From NCBI GenBank assembly GCA_024195265.1, contig JAJLRJ010000003.1:55235284-55299283 (forward strand): a stretch of 64,000 nucleotides of DNA, given 5' to 3'. This document shows positions 1-10,868 of the stretch, piece by piece (the first letter of the stretch is position 1; the number at the start of each line of letters is the position of its first letter). The translations under genes were made by a program, and so were the position numbers. Below the pieces are notes generated by a model. It searched no databases. It was not told the DNA's origin and worked only from the letters and a program-made list of their open reading frames with translations. The DNA comes from Dendrophyllia cribrosa. Lineage: Eukaryota; Cnidaria; Anthozoa; Scleractinia; Dendrophylliidae.

Positions 1-315
1 CCGCTAGGGGCGTTCGCGCGAGAGAGCGTCTGCGATTTACTTTGAGAAATTCCATACTGATGACGTAAATCACCCGTAGCTAATCTCGTATAATTATAAT
101 AATGTGCATGCGGTGAAACCAAATGAAATGAAAGGTGTTGACAGGCCCATCACAAATCCAACTAGTTCCTGGCGTGTTTGTTGTGACCTTTGTTAACTGG
201 GTTTTAAGTGTAGTTTGATTTTTATCTCCTGTAAGTTAAACTATCTCCTGTAAGTTAATGTTTAACTTACAGGAGTTTATGTGGGCTAACATGCATTCTT
301 TATGCATTTTTGTTA

Positions 316-700
316 GCCAAAAAATGCGTTAGATACTATTAATAGACTTTTTAGTGAATTTGTGGGGACATTCCTAGTGCATATTTGTTAGCAAGATGTT
401 ATCAATAACAACACAAGAGTCGAGTGGCATATTTTTGAAAGCGGTTTAGCGAGCGCATGTTTGTGGCCTGACAAAGCGATATATTCATACGTTGATGATT
501 TAGTTAACTAAGATTTTTGTTAGATACTATTAATAGACTTTTTAGTGAATCTGTGGGGACATTCTTGTTGCATTTTTATTGCATAATGTTTTAGCAAAAT
601 TTCTCGCATTTTTGTTAGATGCTATCATCATATGCCAGAACACACGAGTCGAAGCATATGTTTTTAAAGCTGTTTAGCGAGCGCACGTTTGTGGCCTGAC
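316..700. repeat. Imperfect direct duplication
   Basis: Two diverged copies of a block of roughly 160-190 bp (316-475 and 517-700) share the start GTTAGATACTATTAATAGAC and the end GTTTGTGGCCTGACAAA. No coding potential was seen. They probably belong to the terminal region of the surrounding element. Confidence 0.6.
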
Positions 701-2440
701 AAAATATTTTTTCAGTTAGGTAACATTCCTACTGTTTAATATCTCTTTTTCATAGCGATGATTTTTAAGGCGTACGATTATGAATTCTATGTTTTTTTGG
801 GAACATGTTGCAGCATATATTTCATTGTATCGAGCGTCAAAAAGTGTAACGTAATGTAATCTTATCTCACCTAATGTAGACTGTGGTCAGATATTTGGCA
901 CGCTAGATCAAGCGCGCTTGGCTAATACCCTTTACGATTTGTCCAGTCTGGTTTGTCAAACTGGTTGCTTCAGGACATTTGGTATTATTTTTGTTATACC
1001 ACTACGTTTTAAGAAAGGGAAAAGAGAGTTTGAGGTAAGCTGACATTGCTCACTGAGAATGGTTGTATGCGATCGTATGCTGTACGTTTACAATGAAGTT
1101 TTGTTGAAATAACGTGTTTGTTAATTTCCATGTTATATCGCCAAATGTCACCAAATATACAACTAAATTGGATTAAAAGATTCTCAAGGAGAAAAACAGA
1201 AGCAGTAGTTTGGAGAAAAAGTGCGGGATGATTACGTGACATGCGGTCAAGAAATATTCAAAGTTTCGATTCGATTCTGGTGGAATTTTGTCGTTATTTT
1301 GTCTTTTTAAATTCATATTTTTCTGCGTTCATCACTTTTGGCTATTTTTCTTCCTATTTTCGGATGATAAAGCAAGCTAAAGCAAGCTCCTGGCCATAAT
1401 CATGAAAACACGATATTTCTGTCGGGACAGTGTCCCTTTAGTTAAAAATGTCCTCGGTTAATTTACCCCATCTGCAAGTTATATAAGAGACTGACTAAAT
1501 TAAACAACAATAGGTTTTAACGAACTAGTGCTTTCAATTTCCTTGTAGGTTGACAAACAAATATAGAACTTTTCAATAAGTGTGCTTGTAAAAGCGATCA
1601 GAAACAATTTCACGAACGCTTTTGTAAGATGTGAATAAAAGAATTTTATTTTATCAAGGGGACTGTTTTAAGCGACAGTATTTTATTTTTAGTGAGTCAT
1701 CGTCCAGTGCACGGTGCCAGGATTAAATGTATTTTGCCGGTTGGCTTTTGATTTTTGTTCAATTTTTGTTAATTTTTAAGGCTCAAACCTACGCTTGTCA
1801 AATAGGCTCAAAATGTCAAACGATACAACAACACTGGCAACAATTTTATTTCAGTATTCCCATTTCTAAATACATGGTATTACCGAACCAATTACAATAA
1901 GTAAGGAAATTAAAATTACTTAAATTACAATAAAGAAATCTGGAATAAAAAATTAATTAGTTAAATTAAATTTATTTATTAATTGTAAAACAATCACAAG
2001 TACTATTGACTATTTTTTGTTCTTGTTTTCATTGCTTGAGTGACAAAAGCAGCAGTTAGCCTGCTAATATGTTGATCAGTATCAAAAAAAAAAATAAACC
2101 TCATGATAATCCAAATCTATTTTGTTTAATAATTTTGTCAAAAAAGGTATTTCGTAGCTCATCATATAACATACAGTGCATACAGTGAAATAAACTTAAA
2201 CTGAATTAAGTGTACAGTGGCTGCAAATTCTAACTAAAGGTGTTCAGGAGTTTTAGGGATTGTAATTCGACCATTTTCAATTCTTAAGGTATGATTTCCT
2301 ATCCTGAATTTAGAAGTAATTTTTCTATGTTCAGGATATTTAAGTTTTTTATTTGCATTAATTAGATTGAGTTGGTTATTTTTTAGACGTGTAAAAAATA
2401 TTCTGTTTTGCCTTTGACAGGAAAAAAGATGGGATGCTTA

Positions 2441-3034
2441 CAGTCAAACCGGATGTTCTTTTGCGCGCAACTTTCCAAACTTCCGCCGCAACATTGGTAT
2501 TTTGATTGACAGTTTGCTTCGAACAAGTTGGAAGTTGTGCGAGCAAGTTGCAACTTTCGCGAGCAAGTTCCTATTTCAAACTTGCGGTCAGTTGCCGGAT
2601 TTCTGAATTGAAAGTACTTGGTTTGGTTACCTTGCAGTATTCCACAAACTCTACGATGTCAGGAGTAGAAACTGTTCACTCCTACCAGCCAGGTTTACCG
2701 GGAAAATACGTCTCGTGTTGTCAAAATCTGTTTACAATATTGGATACAGTTTGCCTTGATAATCCAACAATGCGTGCGATTTGTTCTTGTTTTACACCAG
2801 ACGACCATTATTTTCTCTCCTTTCTCAACCGAGGTGGTATTATTGCGATGTACGTGAGCCACAATTGAAGAAGGACGTGTTTTCACAAAATTCGCAATTT
2901 GCAACTGACAACAAGTTTGAAATAGGAACTTGCTCGCGTAACTTCAACTTGCTCGAAGCAAACTGTCAATCAAAATACCAATGTTGCGGCGGAAGTTTGC
3001 AAAGTTGCCCTCAAAAGAACATCCGGTTTGACTG
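2441..3034 (-). mobile_element. Tc1/mariner-like deletion derivative with TA target duplication
   Basis: Inverted ends begin CAGTCAAACCGGATG and are flanked by TA on both sides (2439-2440 and 3035-3036), as expected for Tc1/mariner. The arms are about 140 bp and similar along their length. The centre (2721-2798, minus strand) reads as a helix-turn-helix fragment (QIARIVGLSRQTVSNIVN) of transposase DNA-binding type, followed by a stop. The catalytic DDE part is absent, so it cannot move by itself. Confidence 0.75.
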
Positions 3035-3639
3035 TAAGTTTATCGCAGTCTTCTCAATATTGAAGTTTGTACAGAAAGAATCAATCTTACTAAACAAACC
3101 TGTTTTTTTTTTCTTGAGCCATATCATTAGAAATGATTAAGCAGAGTTTTGCAATACTGTAATCAGGTAGATTTCCAGGTCAAACAAACCAGTTTCAAAC
3201 AGTTAGATTTCAGTGAGGTTCGGGGTTTTAGTTCATTTTTGTTTTTACTTTTTTAGGCCTCATTTTGGTTCATTTTGGTCAGAAGATTCGTGCCCAATTT
3301 AGTCTCTGCTTAAAGAGATAATTGTGGTACGGATAGTCCTTAGATTTTTCCTATCGATGGTTTTAATATATCTGGTATTTTGTTAACAGTGACATTCAAA
3401 CAAAAGTTAAGATGAGGGGATGAACACTGAGTAAGTTTACAAGAACTACATTTCCACCTGAAACAGATTTTGACGATAAGATTGATGATGATCCCAATAA
3501 TGAAAACAGAGAACAAAGTTGTAAAGAATTTTACTTGAAAGGAGGAATGAAACTGATGCTTATCCCATGTAAAAATAAGATTTCAGCAAGTAAAACCTGT
3601 TATATTCGAACGGAAAGAAAGGAGAACTCTTAAGAAAAA

Positions 3640-4430
3640 GCCATGGGAGATCCTGAAAATAAGGAACGTGATCAGTTAGATACTGTAGCTCCGTCTGCTC
3701 AACATAACGATGACCAGGATATAAGTGAAGAAACACAATACAGTGAACTGTTTGGTTGTTTTAACCCATGTTTAGATAACAATCACCAAGGGAGCAATCT
3801 TTTAAGTAATGCTGGAATTTTTTCAGTCTACAGCAAATGATAATGAAAAGCTGGTAATTAATCGTATGGATGATAACAGTTATAAAGAACTTGTTCATTC
3901 TTTGAACAGAGAACAAATGGAGTTTTTTTTTACCATATGTTACTCTCTGTTAAAAACGACGAGAAGCATTTGACACTTTTTAAGTAGTGGCGCGGGTTTA
4001 GGGAAGGCAACAGTAACACAATGTTTGTATGTAGCTCTTGATAATAAACCAGGTGAAAATCCAGACGAGTTGAAAGTACTGAAATTTGCTCCAGACACAA
4101 GACAAGAGGACTGCATAACCATTACCAATTGCATACAAACAAAATTGTCAAAAGAGAAATTGAACTCAAGAAACCACGCACTATAACCTAAATGTCCAAT
4201 TGCAACATCAAAAACAACATTCGGACATAATATGACAGCATTGCATGATGGGAAAAACTTACAGGAGATAGCCCAGAGGGCACTTTGATTACAGTTTAGC
4301 CCTGATCAATATGTCTTTTAAAGATCTACCCCTTTTGTATGAAACAAGTGAAGGTTCTTTATAGATCCGTCTGAGCAAAGATTGTGATTCATTTGTCCAT
4401 GAGGATGTAGGCACACAGGGTTGTATTGTG
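3640..4430 (+). pseudogene. PIF1-like helicase remnant
   Basis: In several frames the sequence reads as pieces of the N-terminal half of a PIF1-family helicase of the transposon type. A segment near 3868-3950 (KELVHSLNREQMEF) is followed, after a stop, by a Walker A-like loop (SGAGLGKATVT, about 3985-4020), then by PGENPDELKVLKFAP (4050-4095), and later by a piece ending in EDVGTQG (about 4400). Frames are broken by stops and shifts, and the C-terminal helicase motifs are missing. PIF1 helicases unwind DNA in the replication of such elements; this copy is dead. The assignment rests on motif order only. Confidence 0.55.
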
Positions 4431-5259
4431 TTACAAAGGATAACATTTCCTTGCACGCAGTGGTTTTATATTATTTCTGTTTCCATCTTTGCCGTGAAAA
4501 TATTGGCGAAAGAAACTGCCATTTTCGACCCCGGCCATTGCGGTGCCATGAGTCTAAAGGTAGTCTTTCCGCTAAAAGCTAAGCAGACTGATGATGATAA
4601 TTACGGGATTCTTCTTTCTCGTATGTATCGCCGATAAATGTTCATTCATCCAGACGTGCACGAGTGGCGCCGTTTGAAATATCAGTGACTTGCCATATCC
4701 GGTCGGTAAATTGCCAAAAGTAGAAAAACCTCTTCACCGCAGATAAAACTATAAAAGCCTGAAACTGACTTGCTTGTAACGTCAAAACATTAAACATAGG
4801 ACAAATAGATTGAACGCAGAGTCGTACAGTTTCTAACGACAGACGAGGTTAATCTTCGCAACTGGCGATTGAGTTACAACACTGCATAATTTAAAGCATA
4901 ATTATGTAAAATTATCAAGTTGGCCAATCAGCGCTCCTGTCTTGATGCGGGACAGATTTTCGTCATCAGTATGGAATTTCTCAAAGTAAATCGCAGACGC
5001 TCTCTCGCGCGAACGCCTCTTGCGGCCGGGAGCGATGAGAGGCGGCTGTATTCGCAGGCTACAAGTGCACATAAGTCGCTAACATTCTACAACGTCAGTG
5101 TGACTTATTTGTGTTCTGACCATCTGCTCCTGGATATAAAATATTGTTCTAAAAATATAAAGCTTTGCAGGAATGTTTTTTCTGGGGTTTTTGTTTTGCA
5201 CGATATTTTTTTTGCAGTTCAAGGCCGTGCTCGAATTTTTTTTTTTTTGGTATTTGCCC

Positions 5260-5261
<2 letters not shown>

Positions 5262-5332
<71 letters not shown>
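5262..5332 (+). repeat. 71-base poly(C) run
   Basis: An uninterrupted run of 71 C lies between the end of the first element and the TPR-CHAT gene. Long open frames of proline or glycine across it are artefacts. Its length may be inexact because homopolymers are error-prone in assembly. Confidence 0.9.
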
Positions 5333-5334
<2 letters not shown>

Positions 5335-5520
5335 AAAAATCTAATGGTCCGTCCTTAAACAATCACACGTGAGCCATCCCAAATTTTTTATCGCCTGCAA
5401 CAATTTTTTTAGTTTAACCTCTCGCATGCGACCTTGTTTAAAAACGTTTCCCCGATGACGCCTTTGTAATACCTAGGGTATTTACCATAGTATTTAACGC
5501 CCAGCTTCCGATTTGTGGTC

Positions 5521-5526
5521 TTTATT
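5521..5526 (-). terminator. Poly(A) signal of the TPR-CHAT gene
   Basis: AATAAA on the minus strand, about 70 bp beyond the stop codon at 5596. It is in the right place for 3'-end formation. Confidence 0.5.
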
Positions 5527-5595
5527 CATCTTACCAAACAGACATGTTCCCAGATGAATTTCGCGTCACTGAGGAATTTTAAGAAAGTTTGGTGG

Positions 5596-8097
5596 CTATT
5601 GGTCTAATACTCTGGAAGTAATTAAAGATAAACAAAAAAACATATGTACCGTTACGTCATCCCCAATGAGCAAGAATGGCGCCCACTGGCTCACGTCGGT
5701 AAAGCCGTTACCTCTCATCCACTTCATGGTTTCGTAAAGGGACTCACTGGCGCTTTTTCCACAAACAAGGTGCTCGTAGAAACGACTCATAAACTGCTCT
5801 GTTGCATCGTCTTGTATGACCCAGAGTGCTACCAGCACTGAGCGTGCCCCTGATGCTAAGAATGCTCGAGCGATTCCAACAACTCCCTCGACCCTGACTT
5901 GTCCGCGTGCACTGTGACAGCTGCTCAAAACTACCAGCTTAGCTCGTAGCCGGATTAGTGAAATGTCAGACATTGTTAATAAGTAATCTTGTTCATGTGG
6001 AATTCCATTAAAAGGTTCTAAAGGAGCAAGGGCAATTTCTCCTCTTTCGGCATCTCCATGAGCAGCAAAATGTATCAGACTCACTGAATGTATTCTTTGA
6101 AGTACCGCCTGCTTTGTTGCGTACTTTCCCAGTAGAGGCTGGACACTCAGCAACCGTCCAATCATCTCTGCTTCCCTTTTTGCACAAGGTAATGGCTGAA
6201 AACTTTCAAGGCGTCCTTTGTAAATCACATTACCAACCCGAGGATCGCCCACTATCAGTGCACCAGCATGATCGTGATAGTACGGTCGACTGTCTTGAAT
6301 GAGCTTCAGAGTCGTCAGAGAAGGAACGATGCGGATCCTAAAGGTCTCTGATAAATACTTTCCGCTTCTATCTTGCAATGCTGCAAAAGGAACGTGGAAC
6401 AAGGAGCGATCGGGAACAATGATAATTTCGGGTCGATCAAGTAGGTCAACCACGGGAGCGATGATTATTTTGTAAATTTGGGGAAGGTTTGGTTCGGGTT
6501 CTTGGTTTTCTTCTTCATCATCGTCTTCCTCTATAAGCCGCAAGGCTGCCACTTTATCTTTCACGTCTTTCAGCGACGAATGAGCTTTCGGTTGTCTTCC
6601 ATAAAAGGAGCCTAACGACCGATCTTCACAGTACCCCCGGGAAAACACGGAAAATCCTCTGAACGTATCAGCTGACTTATCAAAAAAATCATGGAAATTT
6701 CTCACCGATCCCACGTAGTCAAAGTTTCTATGTACAGTTATTGTTCGAAACTTGACTCCACTCGCCTTAAGAATCCAGAAAGATATATCTTCCTTGACAT
6801 AAGAAATATATAAACAAGCACCGTTACTTTCTTTCCTCATTACGCGCTCAATTCCAACCATTGACTTTGGAGTGACTAAGATTTGTTTTCCAAAGTATTG
6901 AACCGCCATTTGTTGCGCCAAGGACCTGGCTCTTGCCATTTCTATAACATGAAGAGCCTCCTGTGGATTTTCTTTACTTAACTGAATTGCTTTCTCGTGA
7001 CATTCTTCAGCCTTTGAATATTCACCAAGAGGTTCAAGCACAGCTCCAAGGTTGCCATAACTTGCTGCTTCTCCTGGTCTGTCACCAGTTGCCTTCGAGA
7101 TCGCAAGTGCTTTCATGTGATGATCTCTTGCATTCAAGTTCTCACCAAGGCATTGCCACGTGGTTCCAAGATTTCTGTAACTTTCTGCTTCTTTTTCTTT
7201 GTCACCAATTTCTTTAGTTATCATAAGTGCTTCTGTGTGGCATTCTAATGCCTTCCTATTTTTGCCAAGGAATTGCAACGTAGTTCCTAGGTTTCCGTAA
7301 CTAACTGATTCTCCTTTCCTGTCACCAATATCCTTTGTGATCATTAGTGCTTCATCGTGATACTCCAATGCCCTCTGATGTTTGTCAAGGCAATGCAACG
7401 TATCTCCTATGTTTGTGTTACTTGCTGCTTCTCTGCTTTTGTCACCACTGTCTATTGCGACAAAAAGAGCGTCCTCGTGACAATTTATTGCCTCCTCATA
7501 TTTGCCAAAGCACTGCAGCGTATTTGCTACGTTTGTGTGATTTTCTGCCTCTCTGGCTCTGTCACCACTATCTATTGCGACCATATGTGCTTGGTCGTGA
7601 CATTCCATAGCCCCTGGAAGGTTTTCAAAGGATTTCAAAGTATTTGCCATGTTTGTATGAACTTCTGCCTGTTTGGCCATATTACCACTATCTATTGCGA
7701 CCATAAGTGCTTGGTCGTGACATTCCATGGCCCCTCGAAGTTTTCCAAAGGATTGCAAAGTATTTGCCATGTTTGTATGAACTTCTACCTGTTTGGCCAT
7801 ATCACCACTATCTATTGCGACTATAAGTGCTTGGTCGTGACATTCCATAGCTCCTTGAAGTTTTCCAAAGGATTGTAAAGTATTTGCCATGTTTGTGTAA
7901 ACTTCTACCTGTTTGGCCATATCACCATTTGCTAGTGCGATCATAAGTGCTTCTTCGTAACACTCCATTGCCTCCCAATGTTTGCCAAGCGACTGGAACG
8001 TATTTGCTTGGTTTAGGTAACTTTCTATTTCTGCTTCTCTGGCATTTTTCTGCTTTAGTTTCATCTCTTTTTTCAGTGCACTGCTTTTTTGGCCCAT
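5596..8097 (-). CDS. TPR-CHAT domain protein (TTC28-like), single exon
   Basis: 833-residue intact frame. Residues about 20-395 are roughly nine tandem tetratricopeptide repeats at 40-residue spacing; several neighbouring units are very similar in DNA (about 7620-7920), implying recent duplication. The C-terminal third (about 545-815) is a CHAT domain, a caspase-like fold. Both residues of the expected dyad are present: His in HFAAHGD (about residue 680) and Cys in LSSCHSARG (about 727), so a protease function is plausible. TPRs usually bind partner proteins. Such proteins are, to my knowledge, expanded in cnidarians and other invertebrates, but their roles are mostly unproven. The start is the first Met of the frame (MGQKSS). 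The last 15 or so residues after LLIGDD look unlike the family and may be intron read-through, with a possible donor at GTACAT. Activity and substrate are not known. Confidence 0.85.
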   Translation of the reverse strand: MGQKSSALKKEMKLKQKNAREAEIESYLNQANTFQSLGKHWEAMECYEEALMIALANGDMAKQVEVYTNMANTLQSFGKLQGAMECHDQALIVAIDSGDMAKQVEVHTNMANTLQSFGKLRGAMECHDQALMVAIDSGNMAKQAEVHTNMANTLKSFENLPGAMECHDQAHMVAIDSGDRAREAENHTNVANTLQCFGKYEEAINCHEDALFVAIDSGDKSREAASNTNIGDTLHCLDKHQRALEYHDEALMITKDIGDRKGESVSYGNLGTTLQFLGKNRKALECHTEALMITKEIGDKEKEAESYRNLGTTWQCLGENLNARDHHMKALAISKATGDRPGEAASYGNLGAVLEPLGEYSKAEECHEKAIQLSKENPQEALHVIEMARARSLAQQMAVQYFGKQILVTPKSMVGIERVMRKESNGACLYISYVKEDISFWILKASGVKFRTITVHRNFDYVGSVRNFHDFFDKSADTFRGFSVFSRGYCEDRSLGSFYGRQPKAHSSLKDVKDKVAALRLIEEDDDEEENQEPEPNLPQIYKIIIAPVVDLLDRPEIIIVPDRSLFHVPFAALQDRSGKYLSETFRIRIVPSLTTLKLIQDSRPYYHDHAGALIVGDPRVGNVIYKGRLESFQPLPCAKREAEMIGRLLSVQPLLGKYATKQAVLQRIHSVSLIHFAAHGDAERGEIALAPLEPFNGIPHEQDYLLTMSDISLIRLRAKLVVLSSCHSARGQVRVEGVVGIARAFLASGARSVLVALWVIQDDATEQFMSRFYEHLVCGKSASESLYETMKWMRGNGFTDVSQWAPFLLIGDDVTVHMFFCLSLITSRVLDQ

Positions 8098-8792
8098 GAT
8101 GGATCAATATTGTGATATAAATTTCCTAGCTTTCCGAGAAAGAAGCCCGTAAATTAAATGTAGCCAATTGCTCCGTTTAATCGGTGTAATAGCAAGTAAT
8201 TTCATCAAGACAGTAAACAGTTACAAGAATTCCGTAACTTGTCGCTTGTCCTTTAATTTCCTGTCATCGGTTTTTCTATACTGAGCCCACGTGTTCACCA
8301 CCGGCTATATATCATTGTGACAGAATTTTCTGCAAGTCAAGAAAAGAAAAGTGAAATTAATTTTAAAAATTGACAACAGGGGTGACTCGGAATTGAAACT
8401 GGCCCAACCGCTGCCGAGGACAGCCGCCTTTCTATCAGAGAAGCGACACAAAACCTGCCCATTTTAAGTTCACGTAACGAGATCATTTGAGCAGCACTAT
8501 ACTGACACACGACTAACCACACCATTGAAGACTCATTTCTGTTTTCACAAAAGGACTGCTGCCGCCAGTTCAGCGCAAGACAAGACACACCCACCCTGAA
8601 AGCTTCATTTCTCTCAACTTCTACTTCTGAGCGTCTCTCCTTTTTTCCAAGAACAATAACACAGTGGAACAATTTCCCTTCACCAATTCGTATTATTGTA
8701 AAATGCTCAAAGAAATCTGCGCTTTATGATTGGTCAGATGGAGTTCATTATATCTCGATAAAGCACGCACCTACTGTCCTTACGTCACGCGA
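8098..8792. other. Upstream region of the TPR-CHAT gene
   Basis: No convincing gene. A TATATA stretch (about 8304-8310) lies roughly 210 bp upstream of the TPR-CHAT start and could act as its promoter. Short frames here lack family features. Confidence 0.3.
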
Positions 8793-8911
8793 ATTATATA
8801 AGCACTTGGGAATTTTTAAGAACACTCTAGAAGTGCGAGAAGCACTCGCATTCAGCTCGTGTTTCTCTGCCTTTTTCTCGTGTTCTTAAAAATTCCCGCG
8901 TTCTTATATAG
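8793..8911. repeat. Short palindromic repeat
   Basis: Inverted arms share GGGAATTTTTAAGAACAC against its complement near 8878-8897, with TTATATA at both outer ends. MITE-like; no clear target duplication was seen. Confidence 0.55.
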
Positions 8912-9365
8912 CTTTAATGCTCGTGAAGTTATGAGGAGCCACCCCCCCTCCCCCCCCTCCAAGGCTCAGTTAAGAACTGAAAAAAGCCCAAGGCAAAATA
9001 GGATTAACCCACGCAGCTGTCACGAGGGACCATGCATGCAGTGATCTTTAGTTAATTTTTCATCAATTTCACATCTTAAAAGAACAAAATAAAATTGCAG
9101 AATTTAATAGTCTGTAGAAACTATGGAAAATAATGAGGAATAATTTAGGTTTGCGTGATTCAGGTCTCGTGCCACATTATTATTTGGCCTATTTAGCGTG
9201 AATTTGATCTCTTTTCAGTTGCCTGTTTGCAAATGGATAATGCATCATTGTCACAGCTTTGATTGTAATATAGTCATTAAATATTAACAACTTTCATTGT
9301 TAATTATTACACTTATAACACAGCGGGCAAAATTACCGAATGCTGATTGGCTGAAACAGAGGGCA

Positions 9366-9401
<36 letters not shown>

Positions 9402-9996
9402 TAGAAGCAGAGGGCATGATTACTTGATCCTGATTGGTCGAGCTTAAAAATTTCTCACTTGTGATTGGTTGAGCGCGTCGTTCTCGTTGCATTAAGTTGG
9501 CTTGGCGGGATTTTGAAGAAAATTTACAAACGGAGCACTCACATGTTTCGCCGGAGATTTTAAACTATAAAAAAAGTACGCAAATCAGATGATACGTAAG
9601 AAAGAAATTCTACAGGTGAATTACAGCATTTTATGCCAAACTGGAAGCGATTATTTGTGTTAAAACTTGGATTAACCAGGCGCCTGCAGGCCAGTTTGCG
9701 ACGTTGAAGATCTCAAAGAAATTCATATATGGCGGCAAAATGTTTTAAAATTCCATCACTTCATTGAATATATGCGGATTTCTGCGGACCTAAAGAAAAG
9801 AACTTTGACAGATTTTGCTGAAAGGGACAATATACGTTTAACAGGAGAAAGAATACAGCTAAAAGAAGTGAAAGAAAGCAATTAAATTGCCAAACGTGGA
9901 AGCAAGTTTGAACTCGCCATTTGGTCTTCAATTATAGTTATAATTGTCTTGAATAATCTGAATTCTCATTTGTTTTCTCAGAAATTGTAATGGTTA
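8912..9996. other. Intergenic, no gene seen
   Basis: About 1.1 kb of AT-rich sequence with CCAAT-like GATTGG motifs near 9340-9470 and no supported frame, RNA gene or repeat boundary. Confidence 0.4.
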
Positions 9997-10003
9997 TAAA
10001 TTG

Positions 10004-10373
10004 CACAGGGAGCAGAGGAGCCAAATTTGACCTTTACGCGTTCGATCTTCGATCTGTTGTTTACGAGTCTGTTTTTCGCCCCAGCGGGACCCCAAGCGTA
10101 ATCAAAGCTTTCCGTTGGGTAACCGCAGATTGCTGACTGTGGGCGTCACAAAATCGTTACGCAGCAAGAAGAGAGACGTCTCTTTTTCTTTTCGGCACTT
10201 CGTGCCTCGCTCGGAAAGCTTACGCTTTCCGGAAAGCGCCGATTACGCTTGGGGTCCCGCTGGGGGAAAAACTCGAAAACAACAGATCGAATAACGCAAG
10301 ACACAGCGCGCGTATATAAAAGCTCAAAGATCGAACGCATATTAGGTCAAATTTGGCTCCTCTGCTCCCTGTG
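10004..10373. mobile_element. 370-bp MITE with 7-bp target duplication
   Basis: The ends CACAGGGAGCAGAGGAGCC and the inverted copy CCTCTGCTCCCTGTG are flanked by TAAATTG on both sides (9997-10003 and 10374-10380). The inverted arms extend over 100 bp. There is no transposase frame, so it is non-autonomous. Confidence 0.8.
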
Positions 10374-10636
10374 TAAATTGATAATAGAACTTCATGACAG
10401 CTGTATTATACTAATGATTAACATATCGGGCTCCTGCAATGTGGGGTCCGATTTTATTTATAATCACTCGTAAGATTAGGACTCCATTCAGTCTTAAATT
10501 ACCAAAATTATAAATTGTTAACAAAACTGGACCATTATTTAAAAATTTTCTTTGAAACAAATAAGTCTTATTAATTATGGATTTTTTCTGTTTTCCAAAC
10601 ATGACCTTTGTTAGTAAATTGAATGGCTATGTCTAA

Positions 10637-10868
10637 AATAGGGAACGGGGAATCGGAGAACGGGGAACGGGGAATCTACTAAAATGAGGAATCTCTAAAA
10701 TAGGGAATCTCTAAAATGGGGAATCTCTAAAATAGGGAATCTCTAAAATAGGGAATCTCTAAAATAGGGAATCACTAAAATGGGGAATCTCTAAAATAGG
10801 GAATCTCTAAAATGGGGAATCTCTAAAATAGGGAATCTCTAAAATAGGGAATCTCTAAAATAGGGAAT
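10637..10868 (+). repeat. 16-bp minisatellite in the left arm
   Basis: About 14 copies of a GGGAATCTCTAAAATA unit, with occasional AATGGGG variants. An inverted array of the same unit is at 14597-14790, forming the outer part of the two arms. Confidence 0.9.

Larger units (their letters stand above)
1..5060. mobile_element. Decayed PIF1-helicase element with long inverted ends
   Basis: Bases 1-67 are repeated in inverted orientation at about 4962-5025 (shared core includes CGTTCGCGCGAGAGAGCG), so the window opens inside the left end of an element about 5 kb long. The interior holds a broken PIF1-type helicase frame (about 3640-4430) and a nested Tc1/mariner derivative (2441-3034). A direct duplication (316-475 against 517-700) and a short palindrome (241-285) lie near the left end. 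PIF1 helicases occur in Helitron-type elements, but long terminal inverted repeats are not classic for Helitrons, so the family is uncertain. The true left end lies upstream of the window. Confidence 0.5.

Noticed and set aside
4920..5372. Open frames on both strands across the poly(C), giving polyproline or polyglycine proteins
   Set aside because: The frames exist only because the 71-C homopolymer has no stops; the flanks show no domain.
7357..7878. 173-aa plus-strand frame rich in repeats
   Set aside because: It is the antisense shadow of the TPR repeats of the minus-strand TPR-CHAT gene; its periodicity comes from the 120-bp repeat.
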